NCBI GenBank assembly: GCA_007750655.1
Contig: CP036290.1
Coordinates: 1,984,001 to 2,048,000, forward strand
DNA length: 64,000 bases
Source: Rohdeia mirabilis
Lineage (GTDB): Bacteria; Planctomycetota; UBA1135; GCA-002686595
Direction of reading: 5' to 3'
Part shown: positions 43,485 to 52,163 of the stretch, piece by piece
Position numbering within the stretch: the stretch's first letter is position 1
How the letters are laid out: every line of letters starts with the position of its first letter
Notes under the pieces: model-generated
What the model was told of the DNA's origin: nothing
Databases searched by the model: none
The model's input: the letters and a program-made list of their open reading frames with translations, nothing else
Translations under genes and position numbers: made by a program

Positions 43485-45377
43485 GTGACTCACACTCCTT
43501 CCCGCCACGCACCTCGCGCCGACCCAGAGGGGCCGCGGGAGCTCCCCGAAGCACCGTCAGGGAAGGACTCGAGAGCCCTTCCCTGGCGCGCTTGGGCCGC
43601 CCTGGCCCGCCCCGAGGCGCCCAGTCTGGTCCTCGGACTGCTCCTCGCCGCGGTCGGTTCGGCGTCGGCCCTGGTCTTCCCGACGGCGATCGGCCTGCTC
43701 GTTGACGGTGGAGCCGGAGCCGCCACCGGGACGGGGGAGGTCGGCACCGGGGCGGCCTCGGTCCTCGCGCCGCTGGTCTCGGGTCCGGACGGCGCCGTCG
43801 AGCTCGAGCGCCTGGGCCTCGTGCTGCTCGCGCTCTTCGCCGTCTCGAGCTTCTGCCTCGCGCTGCGCTACCTGCTGCTCGCCAACGCCGGTGAACGCAT
43901 CGTGCGGCGGCTGCGCAAGCGCGTGTTCGCGGCGATCCTGCGCCAGGACATGGCCTACCTCGCTCGCGAAGGCACGGGCGAGTTGACCAGTCGTCTGGCT
44001 GCCGATTGCACGAAGGTCCAGAGCCTGCTCTCCGAAGGACTCGTCGACGGCTTCCGATCCGTGTTCGTCGCGACGATCGGCATCGCGCTGCTGGTCGCGC
44101 GCTCACCCGAACTGACCGGCGTGATGCTGCTCGGACTGCCGCCCGTGTGCCTGCTCGCGATGTACTTCGGTCTGCGGCTCTCGAAGCTCTCGAAGAAGGT
44201 CCAGGACGCGCTCGCCGCATCGACCGACGTGGCCGAACAACGGCTCGCACAGCTCTTCACCGTGCGCATCCTCGGCGCCGAGGCGCGCGCGACCGCCGAC
44301 TACGCCGCTTCGATCGACGGCGTGGTCACACGCGCCTACGCGCGCAACCGTTGGGCCGCGGTCCTGACGGGCGCGGCGACGTTCGGCGTCTACGTCGCGA
44401 TGGGCCTGGTCCTGTGGACGGGCGCGCACTGGATGGAGGACGGAACGCTCACACCGGGAACGCTCGTCGAGTTCGCGATCATGAGCGCGTTCGTGGCCGG
44501 CGCTCTGACCGGCCTCGTCGGGTTGTGGACCGAGGTGGCCCACGCGCGCGGCGCGACCGCACGCATCGAGGAGATCGCCGAGCGTGTGCCCCAGGTCCCG
44601 ACGTTCGGCACGCGCCGGCTCGACGACTGGCGCGGCGACTTCGCGTTCTCGTGCGTGGAGTTCGCCTATCCGTCGCGACCGGACGAGAAGGTGCTCGACG
44701 GCCTCGATCTCGAACTGGCGCCCGGCGAGACGGTGGCGTTGGTCGGTCCGTCGGGCGGCGGGAAGAGCACGATCGTGGCGCTGCTCCTGCGGCTGTGGGA
44801 GCAGGACGCTGGTCGCTTGACCGTCGGCGGTGTCCCCGTCGAGGAGCTCGACGCGGACTGGTTGCGCAGTCGCATCGGCGTCGTGCCCCAGGAGCCCGCG
44901 CTGCTGTCCGGGAGCCTGCTCGACAACCTGCTGCTCGCCTGTCCGACGGCCGACGACGCGGCGATCGCGGCGGCCTGCCGAGCGGCGCGGGTCGACGAGT
45001 TCACGGAGCGCTTCGACGAGGGGCTCGGGACGCCCGTCGGAGAGGGCGGCCGTCAACTGTCCGGAGGTCAACGCCAGCGGCTCGCCCTGGCCCGGGCGCT
45101 CCTGCGCGACCCCAGGCTGTTGATCCTCGACGAGGCCACCAGCAACCTCGACGCCGAGAGCGAGCGCCTGGTGTCGGCGGCGCTGCACGAGGCCGGCGCG
45201 GGCCGCAGCGTGCTCGTCATCGCGCACCGCCTGGCGACCGTCCTCATGGCGGACCGGGTGGCGGTGGTGGACGGCGGGCGCATCGTCGAGCAGGGCAGTC
45301 CGAGCGAGTTGCAGGCCGCGGGAGGCCTCTTCGCGCGCTGGCTGGGGTGGCAGTCCACGGAACGTCGATCGGACTGA
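43485..45377 (+). CDS. ABC exporter (fused permease and ATPase)
   Basis: A 630-residue half-transporter with six membrane helices (about 50-340) followed by an ATPase domain (about 385-630). Walker A is GPSGGGKST, the Q-loop IGVVPQEPALLSGSLLDNL, the signature LSGGQRQRLALARAL, Walker B LLILDEATSNLD and the H-loop VLVIAHRLATV. It is of the MsbA/LmrA/TAP type and would act as a homodimer exporting lipids, peptides or drugs; the substrate is not evident. The GTG at 43485 is chosen since the upstream frame is Arg/Gly-rich without protein character. The next gene begins 33 bp after the stop. Confidence 0.9.
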   Translation: MTHTPSRHAPRADPEGPRELPEAPSGKDSRALPWRAWAALARPEAPSLVLGLLLAAVGSASALVFPTAIGLLVDGGAGAATGTGEVGTGAASVLAPLVSGPDGAVELERLGLVLLALFAVSSFCLALRYLLLANAGERIVRRLRKRVFAAILRQDMAYLAREGTGELTSRLAADCTKVQSLLSEGLVDGFRSVFVATIGIALLVARSPELTGVMLLGLPPVCLLAMYFGLRLSKLSKKVQDALAASTDVAEQRLAQLFTVRILGAEARATADYAASIDGVVTRAYARNRWAAVLTGAATFGVYVAMGLVLWTGAHWMEDGTLTPGTLVEFAIMSAFVAGALTGLVGLWTEVAHARGATARIEEIAERVPQVPTFGTRRLDDWRGDFAFSCVEFAYPSRPDEKVLDGLDLELAPGETVALVGPSGGGKSTIVALLLRLWEQDAGRLTVGGVPVEELDADWLRSRIGVVPQEPALLSGSLLDNLLLACPTADDAAIAAACRAARVDEFTERFDEGLGTPVGEGGRQLSGGQRQRLALARALLRDPRLLILDEATSNLDAESERLVSAALHEAGAGRSVLVIAHRLATVLMADRVAVVDGGRIVEQGSPSELQAAGGLFARWLGWQSTERRSD

Positions 45378-45410
45378 AGTTCGCCGCACGCGCGGTGCGA
45401 TAGGCCGCAG

Positions 45411-45926
45411 GTGAGTCGTCCCCGCGTCCGACAGGCCGATGGCGAGCTGAGCTGGGCCCTGCGTCTGCCCTTCATGCTCGCGACCGCCGCGTTCGTCTCG
45501 TGCCTGCTCTCCGCCATCGAGCGTCCGCCCACCCGGGCGCGCTCGGGGCCGGAAGCGGTGCGCGTCAGCGGCGTCGACCCGGCCGTGGTGGCGCGCCTGC
45601 AGTCGGGACTGGGAGAGCTCGACCGGCGCATCGCTCGCCTCGACCGCTCGCTCGCGCGCGACGGTGCTCGCGACTGGGTCGAGGAGATCGTCCGCTTCGA
45701 CGACGGACTGGAAGGCTGGGAGGCGTGGCCGCAACTGCGTCTCGGCGGCGACGTGGACCTCGGCCTCCTGGGCGTCAGCCTGCGCGCCTGGCCGGACACG
45801 ACGGCCGACGGATTCGGGCTGCTCGAACTCGATCCGGAGCGGGACGCCGCCCTCGTGAAGGCGCGGCTCGGTCTCGCGCGCTCGTGCGTGCGCGGACTCG
45901 CGGGCGCGCTCGTCGATCGGCACTGA
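45411..45926 (+). CDS. Small membrane-anchored protein of unknown function
   Basis: A 171-residue protein with one hydrophobic segment (LRLPFMLATAAFVSCLLSAI) and a soluble C-terminal part (VARLQSGLGELDRRIARLDRSLARDGARDW, then DVDLGLLGVSLRAWPDT). It starts at a GTG 33 bp after the ABC exporter, probably in the same operon. No family was recognised. Confidence 0.7.
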   Translation: MSRPRVRQADGELSWALRLPFMLATAAFVSCLLSAIERPPTRARSGPEAVRVSGVDPAVVARLQSGLGELDRRIARLDRSLARDGARDWVEEIVRFDDGLEGWEAWPQLRLGGDVDLGLLGVSLRAWPDTTADGFGLLELDPERDAALVKARLGLARSCVRGLAGALVDRH

Positions 45927-45968
45927 TCGACGTTCGCACCGATTCGGTGCACAGGCGCCCTGGTTCGG

Positions 45969-46020
45969 CGTGGTGGTTCGACGTGGTGGTTCGACGTGGT
46001 GGTTCGACGTGGTGGTTCGA
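45969..46020 (+). repeat. 13-bp tandem repeat, four perfect units
   Basis: CGTGGTGGTTCGA is repeated four times without variation, just before the promoter of the BtpA-family gene. It resembles the terminal repeat of the MITE-like element (GTGGTGTGATTCG) with a one-base deletion and one or two substitutions. Confidence 0.9.
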
Positions 46021-46036
46021 CGCACTGGCCGCCCGC

Positions 46037-46042
46037 TAGGAT
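46037..46042 (+). promoter_or_regulatory. -10 box for leaderless transcript (BtpA gene)
   Basis: TAGGAT in the context CCGCTAGGAT ends 6 nt before the ATG at 46049. It lies 16 bp after the tandem repeat. Confidence 0.45.
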
Positions 46043-46048
46043 GCGCCG

Positions 46049-46912
46049 ATGAGCGAGTCCTCGATGGTCCCCGGCGAACGCATTCCTCCCACTTGGTCGA
46101 AGCGGGCTGTGGGTCACCGCGCGCTCGTCGGCGTGGTCCACCTGCGTGCTCTGCCGGGCAGTCCGGGCTGCGGTGCCGCGTCGGGCGCGCGTCCGTTGGA
46201 CGAGGTCCTGCGTCTCGCCGTGGCCGACGCCCGCGCGTTGGCGGAGGGCGGCGTCGACGCGATCGTGGTGGAGAACTTCGGCGACACGCCGTTCTTCGCC
46301 GAGCGCGTCCCGCCCGAGACCGTGGCGGCGATGACGCTCGCCACGGAAGCGGTTCGCGCGGCCGTCGGAGGCGACCTCGCGATCGGGGTCAACGTGCTGC
46401 GCAACGACGTGCGCTCGGCGCTGGCGATCGCGGCCGCCACCGGAGCCGCGTTCGTGCGCGTCAACGTGCACGTGGGGACAGCCGTCACCGACCAGGGCAT
46501 CGTGAACGGACGCGCCGCGCGGACGCTGCGTGCCCGCGCCGCCCTGGTTCCGGGCTGCGCGATCTGGGCCGACGTCCACGTGAAGCACGCGGTGCCGTTG
46601 GGAGGAGGCGAGATCGGCGACGCCGCGCGCGAGACGTTCGAACGCGGTCGCGCGGACGGACTGATCGTCTCGGGGGTCGCGACCGGCTCCGCGCCCGATC
46701 CCGGTGACCTCGAACGCGTGCGCTCGGCCGTTCCGGTGGCGCCGCTGTTGATCGGGTCGGGCTTGACGCTCGAGAACGCCGCCGACCTGTGCCGTTTCGC
46801 CGACGGCGCGATCTGTGGCACCGCGCTCAAAGTGGGGGGCGACGTGGGAGCACCCGTCGATCCGGCGCGCGTCGTTCGTATGCGCGCCGTGCTCGACGGA
46901 CTCGGCGACTAG
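46049..46912 (+). CDS. BtpA/SgcQ-family TIM-barrel protein
   Basis: A 287-residue protein with the BtpA family pattern: LVGVVHLRALPGSPG at the start, DAIVVENFGDTPFF, AIGVNVLRNDVRSALAIAAATGAAFVRVNVHVG, IWADVHVKHAVPLG, GLIVSGVATGSAPD and PLLIGSGLTLENAADL. BtpA is needed for photosystem I assembly in cyanobacteria, but homologs (SgcQ and others) are widespread in non-photosynthetic bacteria with unknown, probably metabolic, roles. Nothing nearby suggests photosynthesis. The TAG stop coincides with the border of a decayed MITE-like copy. Confidence 0.9.
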   Translation: MSESSMVPGERIPPTWSKRAVGHRALVGVVHLRALPGSPGCGAASGARPLDEVLRLAVADARALAEGGVDAIVVENFGDTPFFAERVPPETVAAMTLATEAVRAAVGGDLAIGVNVLRNDVRSALAIAAATGAAFVRVNVHVGTAVTDQGIVNGRAARTLRARAALVPGCAIWADVHVKHAVPLGGGEIGDAARETFERGRADGLIVSGVATGSAPDPGDLERVRSAVPVAPLLIGSGLTLENAADLCRFADGAICGTALKVGGDVGAPVDPARVVRMRAVLDGLGD

Positions 46913-47101
46913 CGGTGTGGTCCGGATCCGGGGGACATGGACGACCTGCGTGCAGGCAGCGCCCCGCTCGCGCGCGTGGCCGCGTCAGTTCCCAAGCGAG
47001 TGTCGCGACCCCGACCGTCTCGTGGAGGGCGAGTCGTCGGCGCCACGCCGTGCAGCGCGTCCGATGCGCAGCGGTGCCTCGACGTCGAGTGTCGCACGAC
47101 G
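46910..47101 (-). mobile_element. Decayed MITE-like element, copy 4
   Basis: It starts at TA (46910-46911) followed by GCGGTGTGGTCC, close to the terminal repeat GTGGTGTGATTC, and ends about 190 bp later with a degenerate inverted end (GAGTGTCGCACGAC against GAGCGAATCACACCAC). The interior contains GGGCGAGTCGTCGGCGC, identical to the reverse complement of copies 1 and 2 (17 bp) at the corresponding distance. Length and order therefore match an old, reversed copy. Confidence 0.55.
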
Positions 47102-47131
47102 CGGTCGCGGCGCGCGTCCCGGTACACCGCG

Positions 47132-48808
47132 TCAGCGACGGGGATCGACGAACAGCGCGGCGTCCACCTCGTCGAGAGGCGTGAGACCGGTGATGACGAT
47201 CTCGGCCCCGCGACCACCGACCTCGCGGTACGTCCCCGGATAGCGCAGGTCGCCGAACTCGACGGCGTCCTCGTAGACGAAGTGCCGGGTCGAGGTCCCG
47301 TCCGAGTAGTGGAAGCTCACGAGGTCGCCCTCGTCGTCCAGCTCGAGCGTCCCGAGGACGGCGTGTGCGTCGAACAGCACGAGGCCGCCGTCCTCGTCGA
47401 TGCGGACGCCGACGTCGCGGCGAGCGGCGAGGCGCGGAAGCAGGCGCACGAGTGAGCGTCGCTCACCCGCGAGCAGGCGTCCGAGCTGTTCGCCCTCGGG
47501 CACGATCAGGCGGCTCCCGCTCTCGATCCAGGCGGCGTCGCCCGCGATCGTGGTGGTGAACGACTGGACGGTGCCCTGGACCTCCATCTGCTGGGCCACG
47601 TGCGTCAGTGCGCCGTCGAGCACCCGCACGGTCACCGCGTCGGCGACCTGTTCGTCGAGCTGGGTCGACGTGCGCGACGTCGTGTCGAGGCGCACCGCGC
47701 GCAGGGCGCTCCAGGCTTCGGCGCCGCCCGCGCGGGCGAGCAGGCGCAAGGCGACGGCACGGGCCTTCTCGTCGCTCTGGTCCCAGGCCGTGCGCGAGAG
47801 GTCGAAGCTCGTCCCGGCGTCCGGGGCCGCGCTCGCGAGCGTGACCGTGCGCCAGGTCGCCGCGTCCCACAGCTCGCGGTGCAGTTCGTAGAAGCGCTCG
47901 GGGGTGAGGGTCCGCAGGGCCGTCCCGATCGCGGCAGAGGTCTGGCCGCTGGTGAAGAGCAGTTCACCCACGCGCGCTCCGTCGAGGCTCGCGTGCACGG
48001 CGAGTGCGCCGTCGTCCCACATCCGTGCCTGCGCGTCCTGGATGTGCGCACTGGCGAAGATCGCGGCGCGCACGTCGCGGCACAGAGCGTCGAGCGCGGC
48101 TCGCGAGTGCAGCCAGAGTTCGCCGGGGGCTGCGATCCAGCGGCCGGTGGCATCCACGTGGGCGGCGCGCACGCGGGCCCACAGCTCGGGTTGGTGCGTG
48201 GCCAACAGTTCGAGCCCGAGCAGGTGCGCCGCGACGTGCTCGACGTCGCCCGAGTAGGCCGGTCCGAGCGCGACGATGGAACCGCTCGCGCCTGTGCTTC
48301 CACCGCTCGGCCACCACAGCGTCGTCGAGCCCTCGCTGGTTCGGTACCAGCGCGCCGGCGCGGGGGCCTCGTCGCTCCCTCCGCGTCCTGCGGGACCCTC
48401 CGTGCGGAGTTCGACCGTGTAGGCCGGAGCAGCGTCCGAGGTCAGGTCCAGTCCGAGCCCGAGCCGCTGCGAGTCGCGCAGCGTGGCGGCGGCGCGGGTG
48501 CGCGCGTCGAGTTCGAACCGACCTGCCGCGAAGTGCCGGCGTCCGTCGCTGCCGACGAGTGTCGCTCCGTCGCCGTCCATCCAGGCGAGTGGCTGCACTC
48601 CGCCGCCCGGGCTGGAGCTCCAGGTGACAGGGGCCGCCTTCGCGTCCACGACGACGACGGTTCGTGCCGCTTCCGATCCGGTTCCCGACGCGCTCGCGCG
48701 CACGCCGTCCGCGGAGCCGATCGACCCGAGGAGGAGGGCGAGGACGAGCGGACCGAGCGTGCGGAGGCGGGGGGCGGCCGTCGTGCGGCGCGTGGCGTGG
48801 GAGGGCAT
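47132..48808 (-). CDS. Exported protein of unknown function
   Basis: A 558-residue protein with a signal peptide (LRTLGPLVLALLLGSIGSADG). The central part is helical (HVAAHLLGLELLATHQPELWARVRAAH, AALDALCRDVRAAIFAS). The last 170 residues are beta-rich and recall the LolA/outer-membrane lipoprotein-sorting fold (QQMEVQGTVQSFTTTIAGDAAWIES, LELDDEGDLVSFHYSDG, FGDLRYPGTYREVGG); this resemblance is by feel. A TACCCT box ends 6 nt before the ATG. Downstream of the same promoter direction there is no further gene. Confidence 0.78.
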   Translation of the reverse strand: MPSHATRRTTAAPRLRTLGPLVLALLLGSIGSADGVRASASGTGSEAARTVVVVDAKAAPVTWSSSPGGGVQPLAWMDGDGATLVGSDGRRHFAAGRFELDARTRAAATLRDSQRLGLGLDLTSDAAPAYTVELRTEGPAGRGGSDEAPAPARWYRTSEGSTTLWWPSGGSTGASGSIVALGPAYSGDVEHVAAHLLGLELLATHQPELWARVRAAHVDATGRWIAAPGELWLHSRAALDALCRDVRAAIFASAHIQDAQARMWDDGALAVHASLDGARVGELLFTSGQTSAAIGTALRTLTPERFYELHRELWDAATWRTVTLASAAPDAGTSFDLSRTAWDQSDEKARAVALRLLARAGGAEAWSALRAVRLDTTSRTSTQLDEQVADAVTVRVLDGALTHVAQQMEVQGTVQSFTTTIAGDAAWIESGSRLIVPEGEQLGRLLAGERRSLVRLLPRLAARRDVGVRIDEDGGLVLFDAHAVLGTLELDDEGDLVSFHYSDGTSTRHFVYEDAVEFGDLRYPGTYREVGGRGAEIVITGLTPLDEVDAALFVDPRR

Positions 48809-48814
48809 GGCTAT

Positions 48815-48820
48815 AGGGTA
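48815..48820 (-). promoter_or_regulatory. -10 box for leaderless transcript (gene at 48808)
   Basis: On the minus strand, TACCCT followed by 6 nt and the ATG at 48808. It lies in a 45 bp gap after the stop of the upstream gene. Confidence 0.35.
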
Positions 48821-48853
48821 GTGGGCCGGCCCTCCCACGTCATGGCCGTGCCG

Positions 48854-51800
48854 TCAGGGCGCCAGGGTCAGGAGGACCGGCTGGGTCACGCCCGTCGCAG
48901 CGCCCGTCAGCGGATCGACGACGAGGGCGGCGTAGCAGAAGTTGAGGCCCGCGAGCACCGGATCCGTACCCGGCGGCACCGCGATCCCGCAGTGGGCGTC
49001 GCCGTACGCGTCGAGCATCCCGAACGAGTTCGGCAGGAACTGGGAGTTCGCTCCGACGAGCGTGAAGTCGGTGTACGCGTCGACCACGAGCGGCAGCACG
49101 AATCCACCGCCGACCGCCGTGCCCGGGTAGGCGCCCGTCGCACTGCCGAGCACGATGTAGGCGTCACCGGCGAGGTCGGGCTGGAAGTCGAGCACGACCT
49201 CGGCTCGCGCACCGCTCGAGACCGACGCCGTGTGCGGACCCATCTGGTACGCCGCACCGTCGTAGCGGGTCGACCGGCCGTCGACGCCCAGTTCGCCGCC
49301 GGAGAAGGCGCCAACCACGTAGGTGCGTCCCGACCGGTCGGCGGCGACGTCCAACCACTCACCGCGCTCGGCGGACTCGGCGACGCGGTACAGCTCGGTG
49401 CCGCTGCTCGCTTCGAGCACGACGAGGCTGCCGCCGACGGCCCGGCCACTCGTGTCGGCCAACGTGCCCAGCACGGCGATGCGGTCGCCCGCGCCCAGCG
49501 AGACCAGGCGCCGCGCAGCCACCAGCTCGTCGTCGAGGAAGCGCTGCCAGAGCGGAGCGCCCGTAGCCGCGTTCCACGTGGCGACGTACGCCCGCAGCGG
49601 ATCGCCGGGAACGTCTCCGCGGCCCTCGCACAGCACGTGGACGTAGCGCCCGTCGGCCGACGTGACGAGCGACACGAGTCGCGCGCCCTCGCCCGGTCCG
49701 ATGGTCGTGCCGCGCGTCCAGATCAGGTCGCCGTTCGTCGCCGACGTCGCAGCCACGCGGGCCACGGGGCGCAGCGGGTGCAGGAACACGTCGGCCGTGT
49801 AGACCACCGAACCGTCGGGCGACGTGGTCGCGCCCGGGATCTGCACGCCGAACTGGTAGGCGCCCGGCATCGCCGTCGTGCTGTAGAGGCTCGGATCGCT
49901 CCAGTACGACCCTTCGGCGTTGTAGTCGAGGCGCCAGTTGGACTGCCCGGACACGGCGTCCCTGGACACGAGGATGTAGTTGTCCACGTCCTGCTGGAGG
50001 ATCGAGATGTCGTTGAGCAGGCAGGTGAAGGTCTGTCCGCTCGGATCGAACGTCAGGCCCCGCACGCTGACGGTGCCGTAGAAGAACACGCTCGCCGCGA
50101 TCGACTCCTGCCAGAGCGTCTGACCCGTGTTCACGTCGAGGACGCCGAAGGTGCTCGTGCTACCGCTCTGGGCCCAGGCGAGCAACGAGTCGTCGTCGCT
50201 CCAGGCCACGCGCGCGACGTTGCCGTTGTTCGGGAGGACTCGCTCGAGGATCAACTGGCCGGTGTCGATGTCGTACACCGACAGGGCCCGTTGGATCGGG
50301 TTCGGCGAGACCGTGACGATGTGCTGGAGCGCGACGTACCTGCCACTCGGCGACACTTCGGGGTCGAAGCGCTCGCTCGAGGTGGCGAGACTGGGCAGGA
50401 CGAAGCTCGCGACCAGGGTGCCGTCGTCGGTGCGGCGGCGTTCGAGGTGCAGCTCGGTCACGCGGCCGAACGCATCGATCGCGTTCTTCCACAGGACCAG
50501 GTGTTCGCCGTCGGCGTCAAGCCAGACGCGACCGATCGCGTCCGAGTCCTGGTCGAGGAGTTGCGTCGCCTCGATGGCGTAGACCACAGAGCCCGTGTCG
50601 TCGACGGCCGCGCGCGGGTCGGATCCGAGCCCGACGTTCGAGATCACGTCGATGCGCGAGTGCCCGACGGCCGCTTGGGATCCACCGCCGGGGCGCGCGA
50701 CGGCGTCGATCCAGAAGTCGGCGTGGTACTTGTTCGAGGGCGGGCCGACGTCGGTCAGTCGCACGTCGCCGCCGGTGCTCGCGTCGACGCTCGCGATCTG
50801 GGGGAAGCTGTCGTAGGGGAACGTCAACGGTCCGCGCCAGATGCTCGCGTAGACCCGGGAACCGTCCGGCGCGAAAGCCAGATCGATCGGCTCGTCCGTG
50901 GTACCCGCCTGCACGGCGGACATCGACCACATGGACGCACCCGTCGCGACGTCGAACGACTGCAGCGCGAGGTCGGTGCCGTTCGGCGGGCTACCGAAGC
51001 CGATCCAGCCGCCGACGACGACCTGCGTGCTGTCGGGCGACATGCGCCAGGTCCAGGTGGTGAAGTCGGTGGGCGTCGACCAGATCTCGCTGCCGTCGAG
51101 CGCCGAGAGACGACGCACGGGGCCGAGGGTCGCGGGCTGAGGCAGGAAGTGCGTCACGATGCAGACGCCGCTCGAGTCGGCCGTCGGCATCGGCCGCGAG
51201 ATCCGGTCCGTCTTGCCAGGCGTGGCGTAGATCGCCCTCCAGAGCTCGGACCCGTCGATCGCGCTCAGGGCGAGCAGCTCGGTGTCGCGATCCTGGTAGC
51301 CGGTCTGCGAGTCGGGCCTCTCGACCGCGACGTACAGGATGGCTCCGTCCGGACTGACGGCGAGGGATTCTCCGCTGCTCGACTCGTAGAACTCGAAGGG
51401 CTCGAGCGCCGCGCGCTCGATCGACCACAGGACCTGCGCCGTGTCGGGGTCGAGCGCTTCGAGTCGAAGATTCGCGCCGACACCGATCCCGTAGAAGTCG
51501 AGGCGGTAGACGACGCTTCCGTCCGCGGCGTGGACGAGCGTGTCCACCACCGACTTCGAGCGCGCGTCGAACGACTGCAAGGGCCGTTCGGCCTCGGTCA
51601 CGACGGTGCCGGTCACCGTGTCGAGCACGAGCGTGCGCTCCGTCCCGTCGCTCGAACCGACGACTTCCAGACGCTCGACGACGAGCGCGCGTTGACCGCT
51701 CGGGTCGACGGAGACGGCGAGCGCCGTGTTGCAGCGCTCGTCGACGTAGCTCCAGCGTTCGAGGCCGTCGTCGCGACCGAAGCCGCGCGCGAAGGCGTAG

Positions 51801-52051
51801 CGCGAGGCGCTGGAAGAACTCGGCACGTCGCGCATTTCGCCGACCGTCACCGCGACCGTTCCCGCAGCGCTGGTGGCGCGTCCACGGTCGAAGTAGGGCG
51901 TCGTCGTCGCGTGCTCGACCGTCCAGGCCGACGTCGCGTCGTCGCCCATCTGGGCGCTGGCCGGCGGGGCCGAGGCGAGCAGAGCTCCGAGGGCGAGCGT
52001 CGCGGCGAAGGTGCGAGTGATGACGTCGGAGTCGGAGGTGACGGTGCGCAT
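48854..52051 (-). CDS. Giant exported beta-propeller (PQQ/WD40-like) protein
   Basis: A 1065-residue secreted protein with a signal peptide (TFAATLALGALLASAPPASA). Many PQQ/WD40-like blades follow, with motifs such as VVYRLDFYG, AQVLWSIERA, ILYVAVERPD, GSELWRAIY, GSEIWSTPTDF, GASMWSMSAV, DLIWTRGTTIG and GAPLWQRFLDD (repeated Gly-x-x-x-W strands). The C-terminus (SQFLPNSFGMLDAYGDAHCG, then LNFCYAALVVD) is a module I associate with secreted proteins of this planctomycete group. It probably occurs extracellularly or in the periplasm; its ligand is unknown. The ATG has an AGGAGAGG ribosome-binding site. Confidence 0.88.
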   Translation of the reverse strand: MRTVTSDSDVITRTFAATLALGALLASAPPASAQMGDDATSAWTVEHATTTPYFDRGRATSAAGTVAVTVGEMRDVPSSSSASRYAFARGFGRDDGLERWSYVDERCNTALAVSVDPSGQRALVVERLEVVGSSDGTERTLVLDTVTGTVVTEAERPLQSFDARSKSVVDTLVHAADGSVVYRLDFYGIGVGANLRLEALDPDTAQVLWSIERAALEPFEFYESSSGESLAVSPDGAILYVAVERPDSQTGYQDRDTELLALSAIDGSELWRAIYATPGKTDRISRPMPTADSSGVCIVTHFLPQPATLGPVRRLSALDGSEIWSTPTDFTTWTWRMSPDSTQVVVGGWIGFGSPPNGTDLALQSFDVATGASMWSMSAVQAGTTDEPIDLAFAPDGSRVYASIWRGPLTFPYDSFPQIASVDASTGGDVRLTDVGPPSNKYHADFWIDAVARPGGGSQAAVGHSRIDVISNVGLGSDPRAAVDDTGSVVYAIEATQLLDQDSDAIGRVWLDADGEHLVLWKNAIDAFGRVTELHLERRRTDDGTLVASFVLPSLATSSERFDPEVSPSGRYVALQHIVTVSPNPIQRALSVYDIDTGQLILERVLPNNGNVARVAWSDDDSLLAWAQSGSTSTFGVLDVNTGQTLWQESIAASVFFYGTVSVRGLTFDPSGQTFTCLLNDISILQQDVDNYILVSRDAVSGQSNWRLDYNAEGSYWSDPSLYSTTAMPGAYQFGVQIPGATTSPDGSVVYTADVFLHPLRPVARVAATSATNGDLIWTRGTTIGPGEGARLVSLVTSADGRYVHVLCEGRGDVPGDPLRAYVATWNAATGAPLWQRFLDDELVAARRLVSLGAGDRIAVLGTLADTSGRAVGGSLVVLEASSGTELYRVAESAERGEWLDVAADRSGRTYVVGAFSGGELGVDGRSTRYDGAAYQMGPHTASVSSGARAEVVLDFQPDLAGDAYIVLGSATGAYPGTAVGGGFVLPLVVDAYTDFTLVGANSQFLPNSFGMLDAYGDAHCGIAVPPGTDPVLAGLNFCYAALVVDPLTGAATGVTQPVLLTLAP

Positions 52052-52163
52052 GGGTGGTTCCTCTCCTGGAAGGGTGGGGGAGCTTCGGGTCCATCCTAGG
52101 CAGGGCCGTCCCAGCGTGGGGTGGCGCGACCCCCGCGCTTCCCAAGCTGCCGCCTAGTCCCCC

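Noticed and set aside
47600..52099. A 1499-codon open frame on the plus strand across two minus-strand genes
   Set aside because: Its translation is Arg/Val/Asp/Gly-rich low complexity with no domain. The minus strand encodes a signal peptide, propeller repeats and sensible codon use in the same place. Long antisense frames are expected at this GC content.
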